From Psettodes erumei (taxonomy: Eukaryota > Chordata > Actinopteri > Pleuronectiformes > Psettodidae): DNA of 64,000 nucleotides. Shown piece by piece: positions 35,298 to 49,025 of this stretch. The notes under the pieces are model-generated. The model had not been told where the DNA came from and ran no database searches. It worked only from the letters and a program-made list of their open reading frames with translations. The translations under genes and the position numbers were made by a program. Within the stretch, counting starts at the first letter, position 1. Each line of letters starts with the position of its first letter. The DNA lies in contig JAFBJZ010000831.1 of the NCBI GenBank assembly GCA_016785225.1, forward strand, positions 4,226,001-4,290,000, read 5' to 3'.

Positions 35298-38200
35298 TAT
35301 TTGCAACTAAAAAAGATCTTTTATGTTTTGTGAGACATTGATGCTGAAAATGACAGAAACCACTTGTGGTCAATACAGCTGTGAGTTGCTTTAATTATTT
35401 ACATGCCTATTAACACAGTAAAGATGACCTGGAGTGATTCATTAACAGCTGCTGGTGTCTCTTCATTCTGCCAACTGCTGTATGATGTTGTGATTAAAGA
35501 GGTAATGATTGAGGACATGGGTTGTTCAGTGATGTTTCATGATGAAAATCACGTTTTAGAGGTTATTTCTCTCTCACACGAGTTCTGTCTGTCTTTCATT
35601 CATGCTGACTCCTCAGTTTTAAATCATACACATTCCCGTCATACATGTCTGAACACAGTCATTCCTAAACACTCTCAAAATCACCAATGATGCTGATATG
35701 AGGAGCAAAAAAACTGGCTCTGTGCATCTCACCCACAATACTCTAATTCAATTATTTATGATTAAAGACTTTTATATTGTCCGTGCACAGCTGTGGTTAT
35801 TGATTGTGGTCTTTTGTGATCAATAAGCCTGAAACTTGAGGGATTACATGTGTTCTTAGAGAGTGTTACAGACAGACTGCCTGACAAAATCAAGTGAGGA
35901 TTGCTGAGGAGAACATTTGTCATTATTGAACCGAGGGGGCCTTTGTGCCGCCCTTTCCTGCAACATGATCAATCACAGCTCTGTCTCGGTAATTGACTGC
36001 ACTGGGAGTGCGTGGTGGAGAGGGAAGGAGGAGTGTGCTGTTTTAACTCTTCCCCCTTTCCCTCCCTCACACAGCAGCAGGTTGAGCCTCCTCTGGTGAC
36101 CCCCACATAATATGATGCAGTAGATACAGTAACTAAGGACACTGAAAGATATAAGGTTCTCCTGTCACAGAGAGCTGTATAGAATGGACTTAATGTATGT
36201 CTCCATATCCAACCTTTAAAAGCCTGCGGATTATACCAAACTGCATTGTGATCCTCCATTATCCTGTGTGAGATGTGCTGTTACCTGAAATTAATTTGGG
36301 ACAAAGGCTATAAACATAGATATTAAGAAAAAGGTTTGTATTGTGCTATTGTTAGCATTACCATTACCAGCAGTGCCATTATTAGTACCTACTGTAAAAT
36401 GTTTTTTTTTCTGCAGTTTTACTTCTGTTCGTAATCACACTGACACTTCAGAAATCTGAGAAATCTGAAAACCTCAACAAATAAAACCAAAACTATCTGA
36501 ACAGCTTGACACCAAAACAGATTCAAGACAAAAAATAGCTATGTGCTTGTAATTTGGTTTGATCCAGCTGTAGAAATGTTACTGGTGTGGAGGTAAAGAA
36601 CACACCAGCTTCCAGTGTGGCAGTTGCACACGGCAGCTACATTTGTGAAAATGGTTCAATAAAAACTTTTAGACCTATGCTACAACCACATGACTTGTTA
36701 CATAATCATACATCTACTCCTGTGATATCCCACAACATGTTCAGTCAATACAAACTCTGCTGCTGACTCGATGTCTGTCTTTAAAAAAACCCAGAGGTTT
36801 CCACAACATGTGCTCCATTTCCACTGTGAGGTAAACGTGAGTGGTGCTGCCTTTGCCTCAGATACAGATAAAAATCTTCGCTGGGCGTGTAGAGGCCGAG
36901 AGCTACGTGATTGAGAACACATCCTTAATCACATCATCTGAGCATCTGGCCCACCATGACACCACAGCTGCTCTTTCTCCAGCTGAAGTTTTTTTTTTAG
37001 TCAACACTTGCATTTGATCTGCACTTCTCTGTTGTTGTCTCTGCTTCACCTCAAGCCTAATTTGACTTCACCAAACGTGTGATAAAACTGTAAGATGGAA
37101 ACCAGAATAAGACAGAACAACAGAGAATTACATTTTGTCTGACAGGCAATTCATACCAACATATTGACAATATCCAATTTTTTTTTATTTTTTATGATGA
37201 AAATCAGTGTACATTTCTGTTTTTTCCAACAAGAAATAATTAAGCTCAATCAAAAGGAAATAAACTTAAGAAACATTTGTTTCTTGTGTTTGTCATGTTT
37301 CTCCAAAGATTACACAGTTAACACCGTACAAGGCAGACCTTGCACCAATTGCATTTTACTTTATCTTTCACTGCAACTGCAAATAGCTCCTCCAGTTTCT
37401 TTGTACACTTCTATACTTTGAACTTCATGTCGTGATTTAGGTTCATTTCACTGTCACTCTTGGCATATTTCACATGAGACCACGAGACCACTGTCATCAA
37501 AGCATGTAGAATATGTCCTCCAGTGAAACATGTACACAAAGCAAAACATATATATATGCACACTACAGAATTCAAGGTATTATAGTTTAAGTTCAAAACT
37601 AGACAATTAAAAAAATAAATTGTGCCCCATATAACAGCACAAAGTAACTGCTTCTGCAAATTTTTGCCCTCATATGAAGGAATTTTCCCCTTCTCCCAGG
37701 CTTTAGCTGGCTAAATAACACTTACTGTATATCAGGTGGCTCCCAGCAAAAAGGACAAGACAAAAACAAATGGACTTCTTTTTTTGTTTTAGATAGTTGA
37801 GATGATACATTGGACATGCCCATTTTTTTTCTGGGTTGATAAGACTGGACTTTCAAAAAGTATTCTCAATAATTTTCTTTTACTTATTCATTCTGTTATT
37901 CATGTTCATTGCTGTTACTCACCACTGAACAAGAAGCGTAAAAAACAAACATTTATATATTGTGCCCTGTGCACAATGCAATCCAAATTACAGTTCTGAC
38001 CATAATAAAAAATTAAACAAAAGCACCTGTAACTAAACTTATCACCGGTAGATGTCACTGCAGTACAACCCAAGCTTCAACACTGGAGTCCACAACACTG
38101 AAACTCCGTGTTTGGTTGGAGATCCACATTGCCACTCAGTTATCCATGAGATGAGAGAAGCATGTTGTTCCTCCTGCCTTCCTGGCCTCAGCAACTGCTT

Positions 38201-41200
38201 CGAAGTACATAGTGATAAAAAAAACAAGTCAAAGCCAGCCAGCAGCTCCCACAATCATCTCCAGTTGACTGGTGCAGCCAAAAGGTTCCACTAATCTCTG
38301 GCATCTTAGTCACTATTCCAGTCCAGGGTGCTAATCAACATTTTGGTGGGGGAAAAAGAAGAAAAAAACACTGCCAGCTTTTCATGGCAATCATGGCATT
38401 TAGAGGCCCCCGTGAGCTTGCCCTGATGAGTTTACAACCGGTGTCAAGCTGAATCAAGGGCATGGCTTTATGGCTTTCAAAAAATAATGAGGCCTAAACC
38501 CGAAAATGGGTGTTTTGCATGCCCAATATTTCCAGTAATGACTTATCTGGCCTTTTAGCCTTGTACTGAGAAAAGGGGGGAAAAGAACGGTCTTTGCTGC
38601 CAAGAGAATTTATAAAAATATTTACAGAAATGCCTACCCCTGACTGACTTCATTAATTTGTATTTCAAATCTGCATGCCTTATGTTCTCTCCCATGTTCC
38701 AAACTGGAAAGCAGAGGACAAAACATTTGCTCTATCTCACTAATGATCAATTTCACAATTTTTCAGAAATTTCAACATGCAGGGCTGTTGTTACCATTGA
38801 TGAAACTAAGGTCATGTCCTCTGTGGGGGTTTTTCTTGAAATTAGGGAGCTGTAGTAACCTCAGGCGAGTTTCCATTCTACATTGGTGGGTATGTTTTAG
38901 ATGAATTAAGCATTTACTTTTATCTTTAGTATATATTCAATGGTTTTCCAGCAAACATGTTTTAAGACATAAAATACACCACTTAGTAATAAAAATGTGT
39001 GTCTGATATGCTTTTTCCCCACAAAACAAGGTTCAGTCAGCTGGTTCATATCCCTAATATTAAATATATTCCATCTCTCTCAGAAAAATGTCATCTATGA
39101 AGATGTTAATATGAATGGTGAGGCTTATGCATCTGAGAAAAGAAACAAGAATGTTGAGTAGCACTTGTTTGTAGGACATATGTGCAGAAAGCATTTGGAG
39201 CTTCCTGTTGGGCAATCAAATTTAGCATTTTAAGAAATCCAAACATTTACGAGATTTTTGAGAATTTATTTCTGGCATCTGGCTATATTATTTTAGTAGG
39301 AGGGAGTACTTGGACCCATAATATAAGAAGAAAGAAAATCCTAGCTATGGCCCTGCCAACCAGCTTTACACTGTGTTGACTAAAAAGAGTTCCGTTTCTC
39401 TCCCTCTGGATATCACTAACTGATTCCTCCCATACATCGCTGACAGACGTGTTGAATTAACGTGACTGATGAGGTTAATAAATATCATACATCCCTCCCC
39501 TTATGCAATCTTGCTTGGGTACGAAGCAGTGATGTAAGATCTGACAATCTTCCTGCACTGACGTCCATGGCCCATCCTGACATCACAGACCGTGGCGAAT
39601 GAACAGCACGGTGCCGCTTGTATTCTGAAAGCATGTCAGACTCAATGTCAAGGCCTTCTTCCTCAGCAGATTCTCTACTGTCACTCGAGTTTCAGTCCGA
39701 GTGCTTGAAAGAGTCACAGGACATACGATACAGTCATCCCATTGAACTGAATTTGACATGTATTGCCAGGTCATTTGGTTCAATAAATGCTCTCAGACTG
39801 TACACTATGGCCTCCTACTTGGCCCCGACCAAAATGTGGCACCCCAGACCCCAGAGAGGGGAGCAGGAGGGTGGGGTGCGGAAGGCTTGTCGGTTGTGGC
39901 AGCTCAGCTTTACTCTTGGCTTCACTGTGCATGTGCTTCCAATTACAGACAAAGGAGAGGCGGTCCTGTGCAGCATGTGGTTCCATTTAGAGCAGGTGAA
40001 ACAATGTAGGAAAATAGATCCGTCATCCGTCGCATTCCAGAGGCCAGTGAGAAACAGTGCTAAATCATATCCAAGCTAATCCTGAGAGGAACGGGTTGGG
40101 GGTGGGGTGGGTGGGTGTAGGCAGTTGAGGGTCCTGGCGGCATCTTCAACAGGGGCCTGCTCATAAGGGTCGCTATGCAGCACTTCAAAGCCCTATAAGA
40201 ACTGATAGAAATATCTCCCTCTCTCTTTTCCCCATGAGGAAAAGAAATTTCTATTTTTTTCCCCCCAGTCCCCTGATTTTTGGCTGTAATGTGGTTCTAT
40301 GGATGGGCAATACTAATCAGGCACTAAGACTAATAGACTCATATTTTTTTTGTCACTTGGCTGGGGTTGAAAAGGATCAATAATGAGCAATGAAGTTGGA
40401 AAAAGACTTGTTGAATGAGTTGTGATGAACTGAACATGAAGCATGCGCCTTTAAATCCACTCGGGAAACTGAAAGTAGTGACATATGAAATGAGATAAAG
40501 AATAAGGAGACTGTAAATCTCCTTAAATAAATACCCCAAAATAACGTAAATACTGTATCTCCATCAATTGGAGCTCTTTTAAATACGTAATCATGTCGCA
40601 CCCTCTCCTTCTACAATGATCACTGCCACCATCTGTTGATTTCTTGACTCCTAATATTCACATAAAAATAGTGGAAAGTCAAAATCCGCACTACGATTTG
40701 GATGGACCAATCCAGCTATTGAAATTTATTATAACTTATATTGTACTTTATTGAATATTTATCTCCTCTAGTTGACTTATATAAATGTAATTTCCCCCAA
40801 AGTTCCGAACTTTCAAAGAATAAACATCACCACTTGAAAAAGAAAAAATAGTCCAATCACGGGGCCACCTCAGCACCACTTCGCCAAAGTACAGCCAGAC
40901 AGAGCTGCCAACATGGGCTTTGAGTCTGAGTCTTGTGTGTATTTGGTCCTGAGCATGTCTCATGTCATCCCAGTCCCCAGGTGCTCTTGCCTGAAACACC
41001 TGAGGAAATATTTAATGTAATTTGAGGCCAGGCAGAGCTGTGAAGCCAGTGCTGTGCAGAAGAAGATGGAATGTTATTGACTGGTCTATATACAGTATGC
41101 AGGAGCAGGTCAGCAGCTGATTTTATCAGATCACTATCCCAACCCTCCATCTGCCCTTCACGTGAGCTCTCTGTTGGGGCCTGGAAGGTTCGCCTCTTTT

Positions 41201-42834
41201 CAGCATGTGGTTATAGTCAGTTCATGCAGCCTCTCTACTCCATTGGAAAGAATGTAGGTTAATATAGCAAGTGGGATCTGGACATCTCGCTCTCATTTGC
41301 TGTTTATAGCCCATAGGAGCAAAGGCATAGCGTGTGCTCCAAGCTGTAAATCAGAGGATGTTTGGCGTCCCCCCTACTTTACAGGAGGGGTGCTTCAGGC
41401 CTCAGTCAGGCCACGGACCAGCAGCACCCAGTAAAGCTCTCACATGCAGAAGGGAAGGGAGGAGAGATGAAAGAAAATGAGGCATATTTTTAGCTCAGGT
41501 AAAAGCCCATGATGTCAGCAGGGACTCAGCTAACGAAGACATGCCTGGGTGATTGCTTCACAGCTCACACAGTTTCAGAGGAAATGTTTTTTTTCTGTGT
41601 GCTTCCACCAACACCCACATTATGGGAAATAATAAAAAAGGTATAGATTCCGAAGTGATGCCAAAAACCAATTCAGTCACACCTGTTAAATAATGTGGCA
41701 GCTGATTTTCCATCATGTGCATGGTCACCTCCATCTCCACCTCAAACTCTTAGATTCCATAGTCTGGTCCAGGTTTTTAACATCCTTAAAGCAGTTGAAG
41801 TTGACCTTCACTTCTTCTTCAGTCTATTTTTTGGCTAATGAGTAGAAGGGAATGCAGGCTCTTTATCTTTTTTTTCCTGTACCCCAAAATCAAGTAGTTG
41901 GATTTCATTCCATTGCAAGATGGATAAAAAGAATATTTTCGTATCCTGGAACGTGTTTTTATAAGGTCATGGATTTCAGTGTGGCTTGATTGCTGATTAT
42001 AGTTAATATAAGGAAACAGAAGATTGCAGTGCATTAAGTTCATGTACATGCCCCAGGACTGATTATACTGCTTTCTGCTGCTGCACCTTTCAGTCTTTTA
42101 CCAGTCACAACACTCTTCCTTTCCCTCAGTTTGGATTATTGTGATGCCCCATTCTACTTACTTTATATTCAAAGGGTCAGTTCACTGAAATCACTGGCCA
42201 GGTTAATACATGTGGTTCAACAGAGCCAGGTTTTAGGATTTTTTTCCCTTAAATTTCAGTGGCCACAGAACACTGTTTTCACAGGGGCAATTTCTTCAGG
42301 AGAAGTTAGTCCAGCTCCAGTTCAGGCCTTTGGATGTAAAATAACTCTCCATCAGTGCAGTTAACTCTTTCTTGAAACATATACCAAAAAAGCATATGTA
42401 AGGTACTAACATGCAGAGCAGCAACAGTAATGTGGAGCCAGTTCTGAGCATGGCAGGTCGTCATCAGAGTTCAAATCCACAAACAGAATCTGAGTCTGAT
42501 CTTTTTATGCATTCACTCGGAGCTATGTGCTGATTGGATAATTGTTGCAACAGGTGATGGAGACATTGAGACAGGAGATGATTAGTGTAATTGCACTACA
42601 AAACAATAACACTGCAAATAAACAACAACAGCAAATCAGAGACAGAAATTAAAAGCAAACAAAGTCATGAACTCAGATTAAAAAAAAATATACTGTACAT
42701 GAAGTGTTACGATTACTGTTTCACAAGAGTTTTAATTTTAATTTTTTAACAAAATTCAAACATCATCATGTATGAGCTCCTGGAAATTCATAGAAAGCAA
42801 CAGGGGTAGGCATCGTTTAGTTGAAATGTTGAAA
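35298..42834. other. Gene-free stretch, 7.5 kb
   Basis: No exon with splice context or protein resemblance was found. The longest open frame (39618-40079, + strand) has no recognisable domain and begins at a non-ATG codon. Parts of 38380-38600 and 39020-39600 are low in simple repeats and look like possible conserved non-coding DNA; this is an impression only. Confidence 0.45.
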
Positions 42835-43025
42835 GAAAATTAGTGAAAAATGCCACTGAAACTTAAATCCCAAAGTAATGTCTTCAGTTTGCTTGTTGTG
42901 TCTGACCAACAGTTAAAAAAGGTCCAACATTTGAGAAGCTGTTTTGCTTGAACTATACACATAAAAACGCAACCTTTGTCTTGAAAATGGACTGAACTGA
43001 TTGATTGATTATTAAAATAGATTTT
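42835..43025 (+). repeat. Relic of the same teleost dispersed repeat as at 3.4 kb
   Basis: In order it carries 'aaattagtgaaaaatgccac', 'atgtcttcagtttgcttgtt', 'tctgaccaacagtt', 'catttgagaagctg' and 'gattgattgattattaaaatag'. These match successive parts of a common teleost repeat as I remember it. It is heavily diverged. Confidence 0.5.
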
Positions 43026-43429
43026 GCTTAATATTCTGCAGTTAAATTAATGTTCGCAGGTACAATGCAACAGTATCTTGGTTTATATCAAAATCGCATA
43101 TCCAAATTTTTCAAAACCAGGATAAAACCATATTCAGGTTTCTGAAACCAGGAAATGGTGTTTACATACAGAACGAGGGACCGGGTTACTCCATGAAAAT
43201 CTGATAAAAACCAGGATCCGCCTGCTTATATAAACACACTCAGTGAAAGACTTTTCAGGGTCACAGTCATCAGAGGGTTGTTCAACCCCTGCTGATCCTT
43301 CCCGCACAGCTTTACAGTGGACAGACACTGTGCAGCTGGTCAACACAGGAAGTCCTCCAAACAAATGACCTTTAATTACGGCAATAGAGCACACCCTTTA
43401 TTCCCTGGACTCTAACCTTTCCCCCCATG

Positions 43430-44400
43430 TCCCTAAGTTGTCCAGAGGGAGGGAGAGAGCAGGGAGAGCCCCATTAAGAAGCTAATGAACTGTATGCTAC
43501 AATCTGATAGCAGATGAACCAGTAATCAGACCAGAGCTACAGTGACCTGTGGGCACAATTCTCTCTCACCCAATAATTAACCCAGCAATAAATCATTCCA
43601 CAGCTGCACCGTCACATGGAGTCCATCACCTTCTGCAACCCTCTGCTCCAAGATAGGGGTCGATGAGAGAGGGGATAGCACCCAGAGGTTGGGGTTACAG
43701 ATGTAGCGTTTGAAGTCTGAGATGTTATGGTTGGTGTTAGGAGGGAAGGGCCCCCCTAGAGAGGCTGTTTAGGGTTTGGGATGAGAAGCTCGAACAGTGT
43801 TTCAGATTAGGCTTCTAATCCCTCTAATGAAGCCCAACTTTAGTGCTCCATTGTTGTGTAAACTGTCATTGCTTTTAATGCCCGTGTGGCAGTGACAGAT
43901 CCAGCTCCTTGTCTTTCATCAGCAGAGCGGTTGTACACACACACACACACACACCGCAACAGCTAATCAAGTCAAGCTGGAGGCAAAAAAATGGTGGTGT
44001 GTGTTTGTGTGAGTGTGAACATGCACATGAATGCATGCAATTAGCTTGCAGCGTGTGTTGAGGCGTATCTGCACACATGTGCGAGCTTGCAGTTGTAAGC
44101 ACTTAATCTGCTCTTTGTTAACAGAAACGGCAGCGCACTAAATTTGGAAACGGTATGATTGCCTTTGTTCCGAGGAGAAAATCAATTTGCTGTTCTCAGC
44201 CGTACTAAGTGTTCACTTCCTATTTCCTGAATGCAGCCTTGATGTGTGTTTACCACCATCACAATCACATTCTCTTGATGAGATGTGATGATTAGGCTAC
44301 TCCATCAGTCTGGCGTGCACTTAAATTGACTAACTTCAATCAAGGTCATGCTAATTTTAGCTTGATAAAATGTTTCCTGCGTTTACAGAAAGAAACACTA
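43430..44400. other. Candidate conserved non-coding block
   Basis: About 1 kb with few simple repeats apart from the CA repeat at 43933-43953. It has mixed composition and homeodomain/SOX-like words (CCAATAATTAACC, CTAATCCCTCTAATG, CCATTGTTGTG, ATTTTAGCTTGATAAAATG). This texture is typical of conserved enhancers in vertebrate gene deserts. Conservation cannot be tested from one sequence. Confidence 0.3.
43933..43953. repeat. (CA)n microsatellite
   Basis: About 10 CA units. Confidence 0.9.
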
Positions 44401-46219
44401 ATATGTTACTCCTAAAGATCTCAACAAATCATTATGTTAAAGGGTCAGTTCAAGCAAAAAAAAAGAAATTTGTGCTGTTTTTGACCAAGCAATTTTGAGC
44501 TCAGGAGGTGGTGGACTGCAACACAGGTGCTAAAAAGAGGAGTGAATACTGGGTTCAAATGAATCAGATGGTCAGAAGAATGAGTCCAAGTGTAATCTTG
44601 CTATCTGCTGGATGTATAAAAAGGCAACTCTGTGCCAGTGTGGTGTGCACAGCTTATTTATGTTACATTATGGCTCATTAGATTCAAACATTCAGGAGTT
44701 GATTTTGGATTTAGTAAAGTCCATTTCTCTGCCTGATACTTAGCATGAAATTTAATGTTTTACCGTGATGCAATGCTTGGCTGCAAAGCATGATTTTCAA
44801 TAAGCAGCCCATTCGTGGCACTTGCAGCGGCTTAGCAGACATACTTTTACTACGTTTATCAAGAAAACACACAAGTTAACAGACTCATCCAACCTTTATT
44901 AGTTATTGGCCTGCACTTTTGAAACATCAAAACATCTCATCAGTGTTACATGAGTGTACCTGGGTTGCTATACTGTTTTATCCCCAGAGGAAAAAGGATA
45001 ACAACTCTCCTAGACTGAGACAGCGAGGCCTTTCTCTCTAATTATGCTATTCCAGGAGCCATAATGATCACTCTCTTCCTCTTTCACTCTCACTCTATAA
45101 AAACCCTCCAGTACAGGGCAATATAGCATGATGTTCTCCATCAGCCAGCCAATGAGGGCCAACGCTCACCCACAGTGACTGGTGCCAAGCCACTACTGTC
45201 CTCCCCACATCCTCTCACCTCACTCCTCCTCCTCCTCTTGCCACCCATAGCTTCCCATGAGCGGAACCCACAGTCTATACAAACACAATTGCCTGGCAAC
45301 TGCCTTTTCTCCTCTGTGCTATACATCATTAAGCCTGCCCTGCATCATGCTAAGCATTGAAGAGGAAAAGGGATTAAAAAAAGGAATTCTAAAAAAAACT
45401 AGTGCTGCTGACGGATGTGGTGTTTTTGCTTTGTTCAGAGACAAAAGCTTTTTTTATGCACTGAGCAGTGGAGGTGGTGGTAGCTGCAGAATTGAAGGAG
45501 GTTATGTAAGATCAAAGATGCCAATCCGACATGGGTGTTAGTTGTGGCACTGAGTGCTGCTGAGGACCTGTCAGCATGGAGGGGAGTGCTGGTGTGAAGT
45601 CTGCTCCACATGTCCTGCCTCACTTCCACAGTGTGTTTGGTTCTCTGTGTTCCTTGATGGTGTTTCAACACTTTCTGATCATTCCCGTGTCACTTACAGG
45701 ACCTTATCATGTATGCATCAGTAATGTTTAGTGATACTTTTGTATTATTGTTTGTCGCCTCACTGTGGTATTGTTCTTCAATTTATGGTTCTCAAATTGA
45801 GGATTAAAAGCAAACTGTAATCATGAACTAAACAAATTAGTTTTGTTTGACATACATGCAGTAGCGTGGCTGAGGGTAAAGTAGAAGAAATAAATATCAA
45901 TGAAGTCTTCTTATGAGCTTTTTCTGGAGCTTTCAACTACATCGCATGGGGTGAGGTTCCATAACTTCATTCACTTAATAACAACTGACCCATCTCAATG
46001 ACAGTTAAGTGACCATGAATGATGCTTGAAAGATCTGGAAAAAAACCCACTTCAAAAGTTCTTTAAAAAAAAAGCCCTTTATAAAATAATGATTTCAACC
46101 AAATCATGTTTCTACTGTTCCAGGAAGCCACTTTATACAATTAAAAAACTTCATTTAGCTTTGTACAAGTCAGCAGCATGGTTTGTACAATGTTTTGATG
46201 TGATGTGACTTCTTGGCCC
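44401..46219. other. Gene-free stretch
   Basis: No exon supported. A frame at 45257-45541 contains GLKKGILKKTSAADG, which recalls the GILKK motifs of NUAK1, but it has no splice context or further similarity and is judged accidental. A phrase 'aaagggtcagttca' near 44440 also starts a common fish repeat; the rest does not match clearly. Confidence 0.45.
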
Positions 46220-46610
46220 TTAAAAGGTTGGTTCGTTCAGCAGAGCGGACCATCAGAAACATTGCAGGACTAGGGCTCTGAAGATCCTCAAGCAGCCCAG
46301 CCACCCCGGACACCATCTCTTCTCTCCTCTGCCATCTGGCCGGCGTCTCCGCTGCCTAAGATCCAGGACAGAGAGGATGAAGAAGAGCTTCTTTCCACAT
46401 CCATCCACCTGCTCAACCTTAAACATTAAAATCACAGACACAACATTGCACAGGTTTTCTGCTTCTCTGTTTTTCTTTTTCTGTTTGCACTATTTATTTA
46501 TTTATTTAAAATAAAAAAACAACAAACAAAGCATATAGTCAGCAGGTACAAAACAAATTTTACTGCACATTGTACACTGTATGATTAACCAATAAAATCT
46601 TGATGTGAAG
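46220..46610 (+). mobile_element. LINE 3' end: C-terminal tail of a reverse-transcriptase ORF
   Basis: From 46275 the + strand reads ALKILKQPSHPGHHLFSPLP, then SGRRLRCLRSRTERMKKSFF, then PHPSTCSTLN. This is the characteristic C-terminus of fish non-LTR retrotransposon ORF2 proteins (SHPGHHLF...LPSGRR.R..RSRT.R...SFFP). Just before it, VRSAERTIRNIAG (46228-46266) matches the preceding segment; a stop codon follows at 46271. A TTTATTTATTTATTT tract (46494-46508) and an AATAAAATCTTGATG end (about 46593) complete a typical 5'-truncated LINE 3' end. Dead copy. Confidence 0.75.
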
Positions 46611-48834
46611 TAAATGTGATTTGTACTAAATGGGATAAAAGATGAGAAGACCCCTTTATGATCTTTTGTATGATGTAACTCAGGTATTTTTTTTTTCGCA
46701 GTTGGCATGTCCAAGATGGTCAACTCATTATTTCCTCAGCACAGCTCCTATGTCAGGGGTCCCGTTTGCTGTGGAGCTTAAGGAGGCCCAGAAGATTAGG
46801 CCTGGTGTGTGTTTACAGTCAGCAGGGTCACACAGGATCATGTACCATGGTCTTACCGCCACATTCATGGCTCCATAAGCTCACAGCATCTCAGGGATGA
46901 CAGCTTTCCGCTGCAGCGCCGTTGAATGAGCTCTGACAGGGCCTGTAATCAGCAGCACATAGGAGATGCGTCTGAGACGAGCTGCTAGACCATCGCCACC
47001 CTGACATGCAAGAAACTAGACTTCAGAGTCACACAGACGCAGACAAACGTACTGGCTTGCTGGCTGTGACTGTGGTCTAATTGGGAAAGGACAGAGTTAA
47101 AAATAGCACGCGGTGACGCTGGTATGGCGTAATGACATCCTGGCTTGACCACAGACCAGATCCGCTCACTGTACGCTTCACTACACGTCTCACGTCATCA
47201 TGAGGGAAATTTCATGGGGTAGAAAGTAGTTGGGAGGTATTTGTGCTGGCGTTTAATTCTGGGATAGTTTTTGTATGCACCTTTCTATTGTATTCATTTT
47301 TCTTAACTGAGGACACAATGTGCCAGCAACATTAGCAAACCCCGCCAAGGGAAAGCAGGGAATGACAACAGCTGCATGTCCTCACATACCTGTAGTCCGT
47401 GACAGACTGCACACCCCTATCCACCCCCACCCGCCTCAGATTAACAACAGCTCAGGATAACCACACACAGGTGGCAAATGTTCATTTCATCTGTCAATAG
47501 ACCTACAGTGGTCTTAAGGATGCTTTTCATTCACATAGCCTTTCACAAATAGTTCATACCGATCTTCTCTTTGACACAATGCAAACATTCACAACTCTTT
47601 GTATACACACTCACTCAAACAGTGGGCATGTGGCCTAAAATAAACAGACTAGAACCAGATTAGAAATTACCAAGAAAAAAGTATATATTCCTTGGTGTTT
47701 GCTTTATCTATTTAGAAATGTGAGGAAAACTTCTCTCATTCACAAATATGTCAAAAGTAGCTCTGCAGTTAACAATTAGATAATGCAAAAACATACAAAA
47801 GGGGCTGATTTTCACCACCATTGAAAAACTGTGGTTTGCATTCTTTCTTTGTTTCGAAGTGCTGGTTGACCTTTGATCTGACCCATAATGGCTGAAGGTC
47901 AACAGGTTTGTAGACGGGTTGGGAGCTGCTTATATAACCGCACAGCTGCTGTTTGCGTTTACAGCATACGAGTGCTGACCTGTGCGATAGCGAGTTGAAA
48001 GATCCGAGTGGAGGTGTGAAAATGTCTGAGTGGTCGACTGGCAGACACAGGCCAGAGGGGAGAACGTGTGAGAGGGTTGAGAAAGCAAAAATGCTTGCCG
48101 TGATGAAAAACGGGTAAAGTTTGACTCTGTGCGTGCAAGTGTCCCTCCAAGTTATAACTGTCTGTGCTTCTGTGCGAGTGTGTGCAAGGCCCCCTGTACA
48201 ATGGCACCCTGTCATTATCACCCTTGGCTGCTGATTACTGGTGCTTCATGGCCTGTGGAGGTGCACCTGGGGAAGCTGCTCACACCTGTCCCAGCCCTGC
48301 TCAAGTCTTGAAGTGATTTAAGGTCTCCTTAGTTGCTCCCTTGTCCAAGTAGTGCTCAGCAGACTACTCATTTCCATGCTGTATAATGTTTTAACACTTG
48401 TGAATCAGCTCGTAAGAAGGCTTTGCCCCGGTCTGAAAACTCTTATGTAACAGCACGTCAACAGTGCATGTAAACCCCCCCAGCGCACAGGATCTACACC
48501 TGTCAGGACGTGTTCCTGTAGGTTACAGTGTGTGTCTCTGTATGTGTGTGTGTGTGTAATGGCTGATAACCATCATCACCCCGCAGCTCCAAGAGTGACG
48601 ACTGTGGTTGAACATGAGCGATTACATGCTCATGATGCTGACAGGGTGTGACATTACATGACCCCCGATATAACACATATATAACTTCATGTACAACATT
48701 TAAAGGGGGAATACAAAGCAGTAGATAATTCAGCAGTAAATAATACAGTGACTAAAGGCCAAAATCTGTAAATACAATAATGTATTTTCTTTAATATGCT
48801 CTTTTATTGTTTCAAGGAGCCTCAGTCAATATCT
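46611..48834. other. Gene-free stretch
   Basis: No exon supported. 46880-47230 is a low-repeat block of even base composition. A GT microsatellite lies at about 48541-48557. Nothing else recognised. Confidence 0.45.
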
Positions 48835-49025
48835 TTATGATAACAACGTTAAAATGACAACGTGACAACATAAACATAGGTTGCTTATGGTGATGAATCT
48901 GCAGAGAACCATCACATGAACTTGCAGCTCCCTTCACCTTTACGGAGCTGAGTTTCAGCTCATCAGTCGGCTGCCTGCAGCTTTACGCTTTGATTCACTT
49001 TTGTCATTTTCAGCCACAGTAGGCA
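48835..49025. repeat. Dispersed repeat copy A
   Basis: Contains 'aaaatgacaacgtgacaaca', 'gcagagaaccatcacatgaa', 'gagctgagtttcagctcatc', and 'ggctgcctgcagctttacg'. It shares order and spacing with copy B at 50415-50620 and resembles a common teleost repeat. Confidence 0.6.

Noticed and set aside
39618..40079. 153-codon open frame, the longest in the gene-free half
   Set aside because: Begins at a non-ATG codon, has no recognisable domain, no splice sites linking it to other coding segments and ordinary composition; expected by chance in 64 kb.
45257..45541. Frame with KGLKKGILKKT, similar to the GILKK motifs of NUAK1
   Set aside because: The match lies in an A-rich stretch, no neighbouring NUAK1 sequence or kinase exon is found, and no splice sites fit. 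Treated as coincidence.
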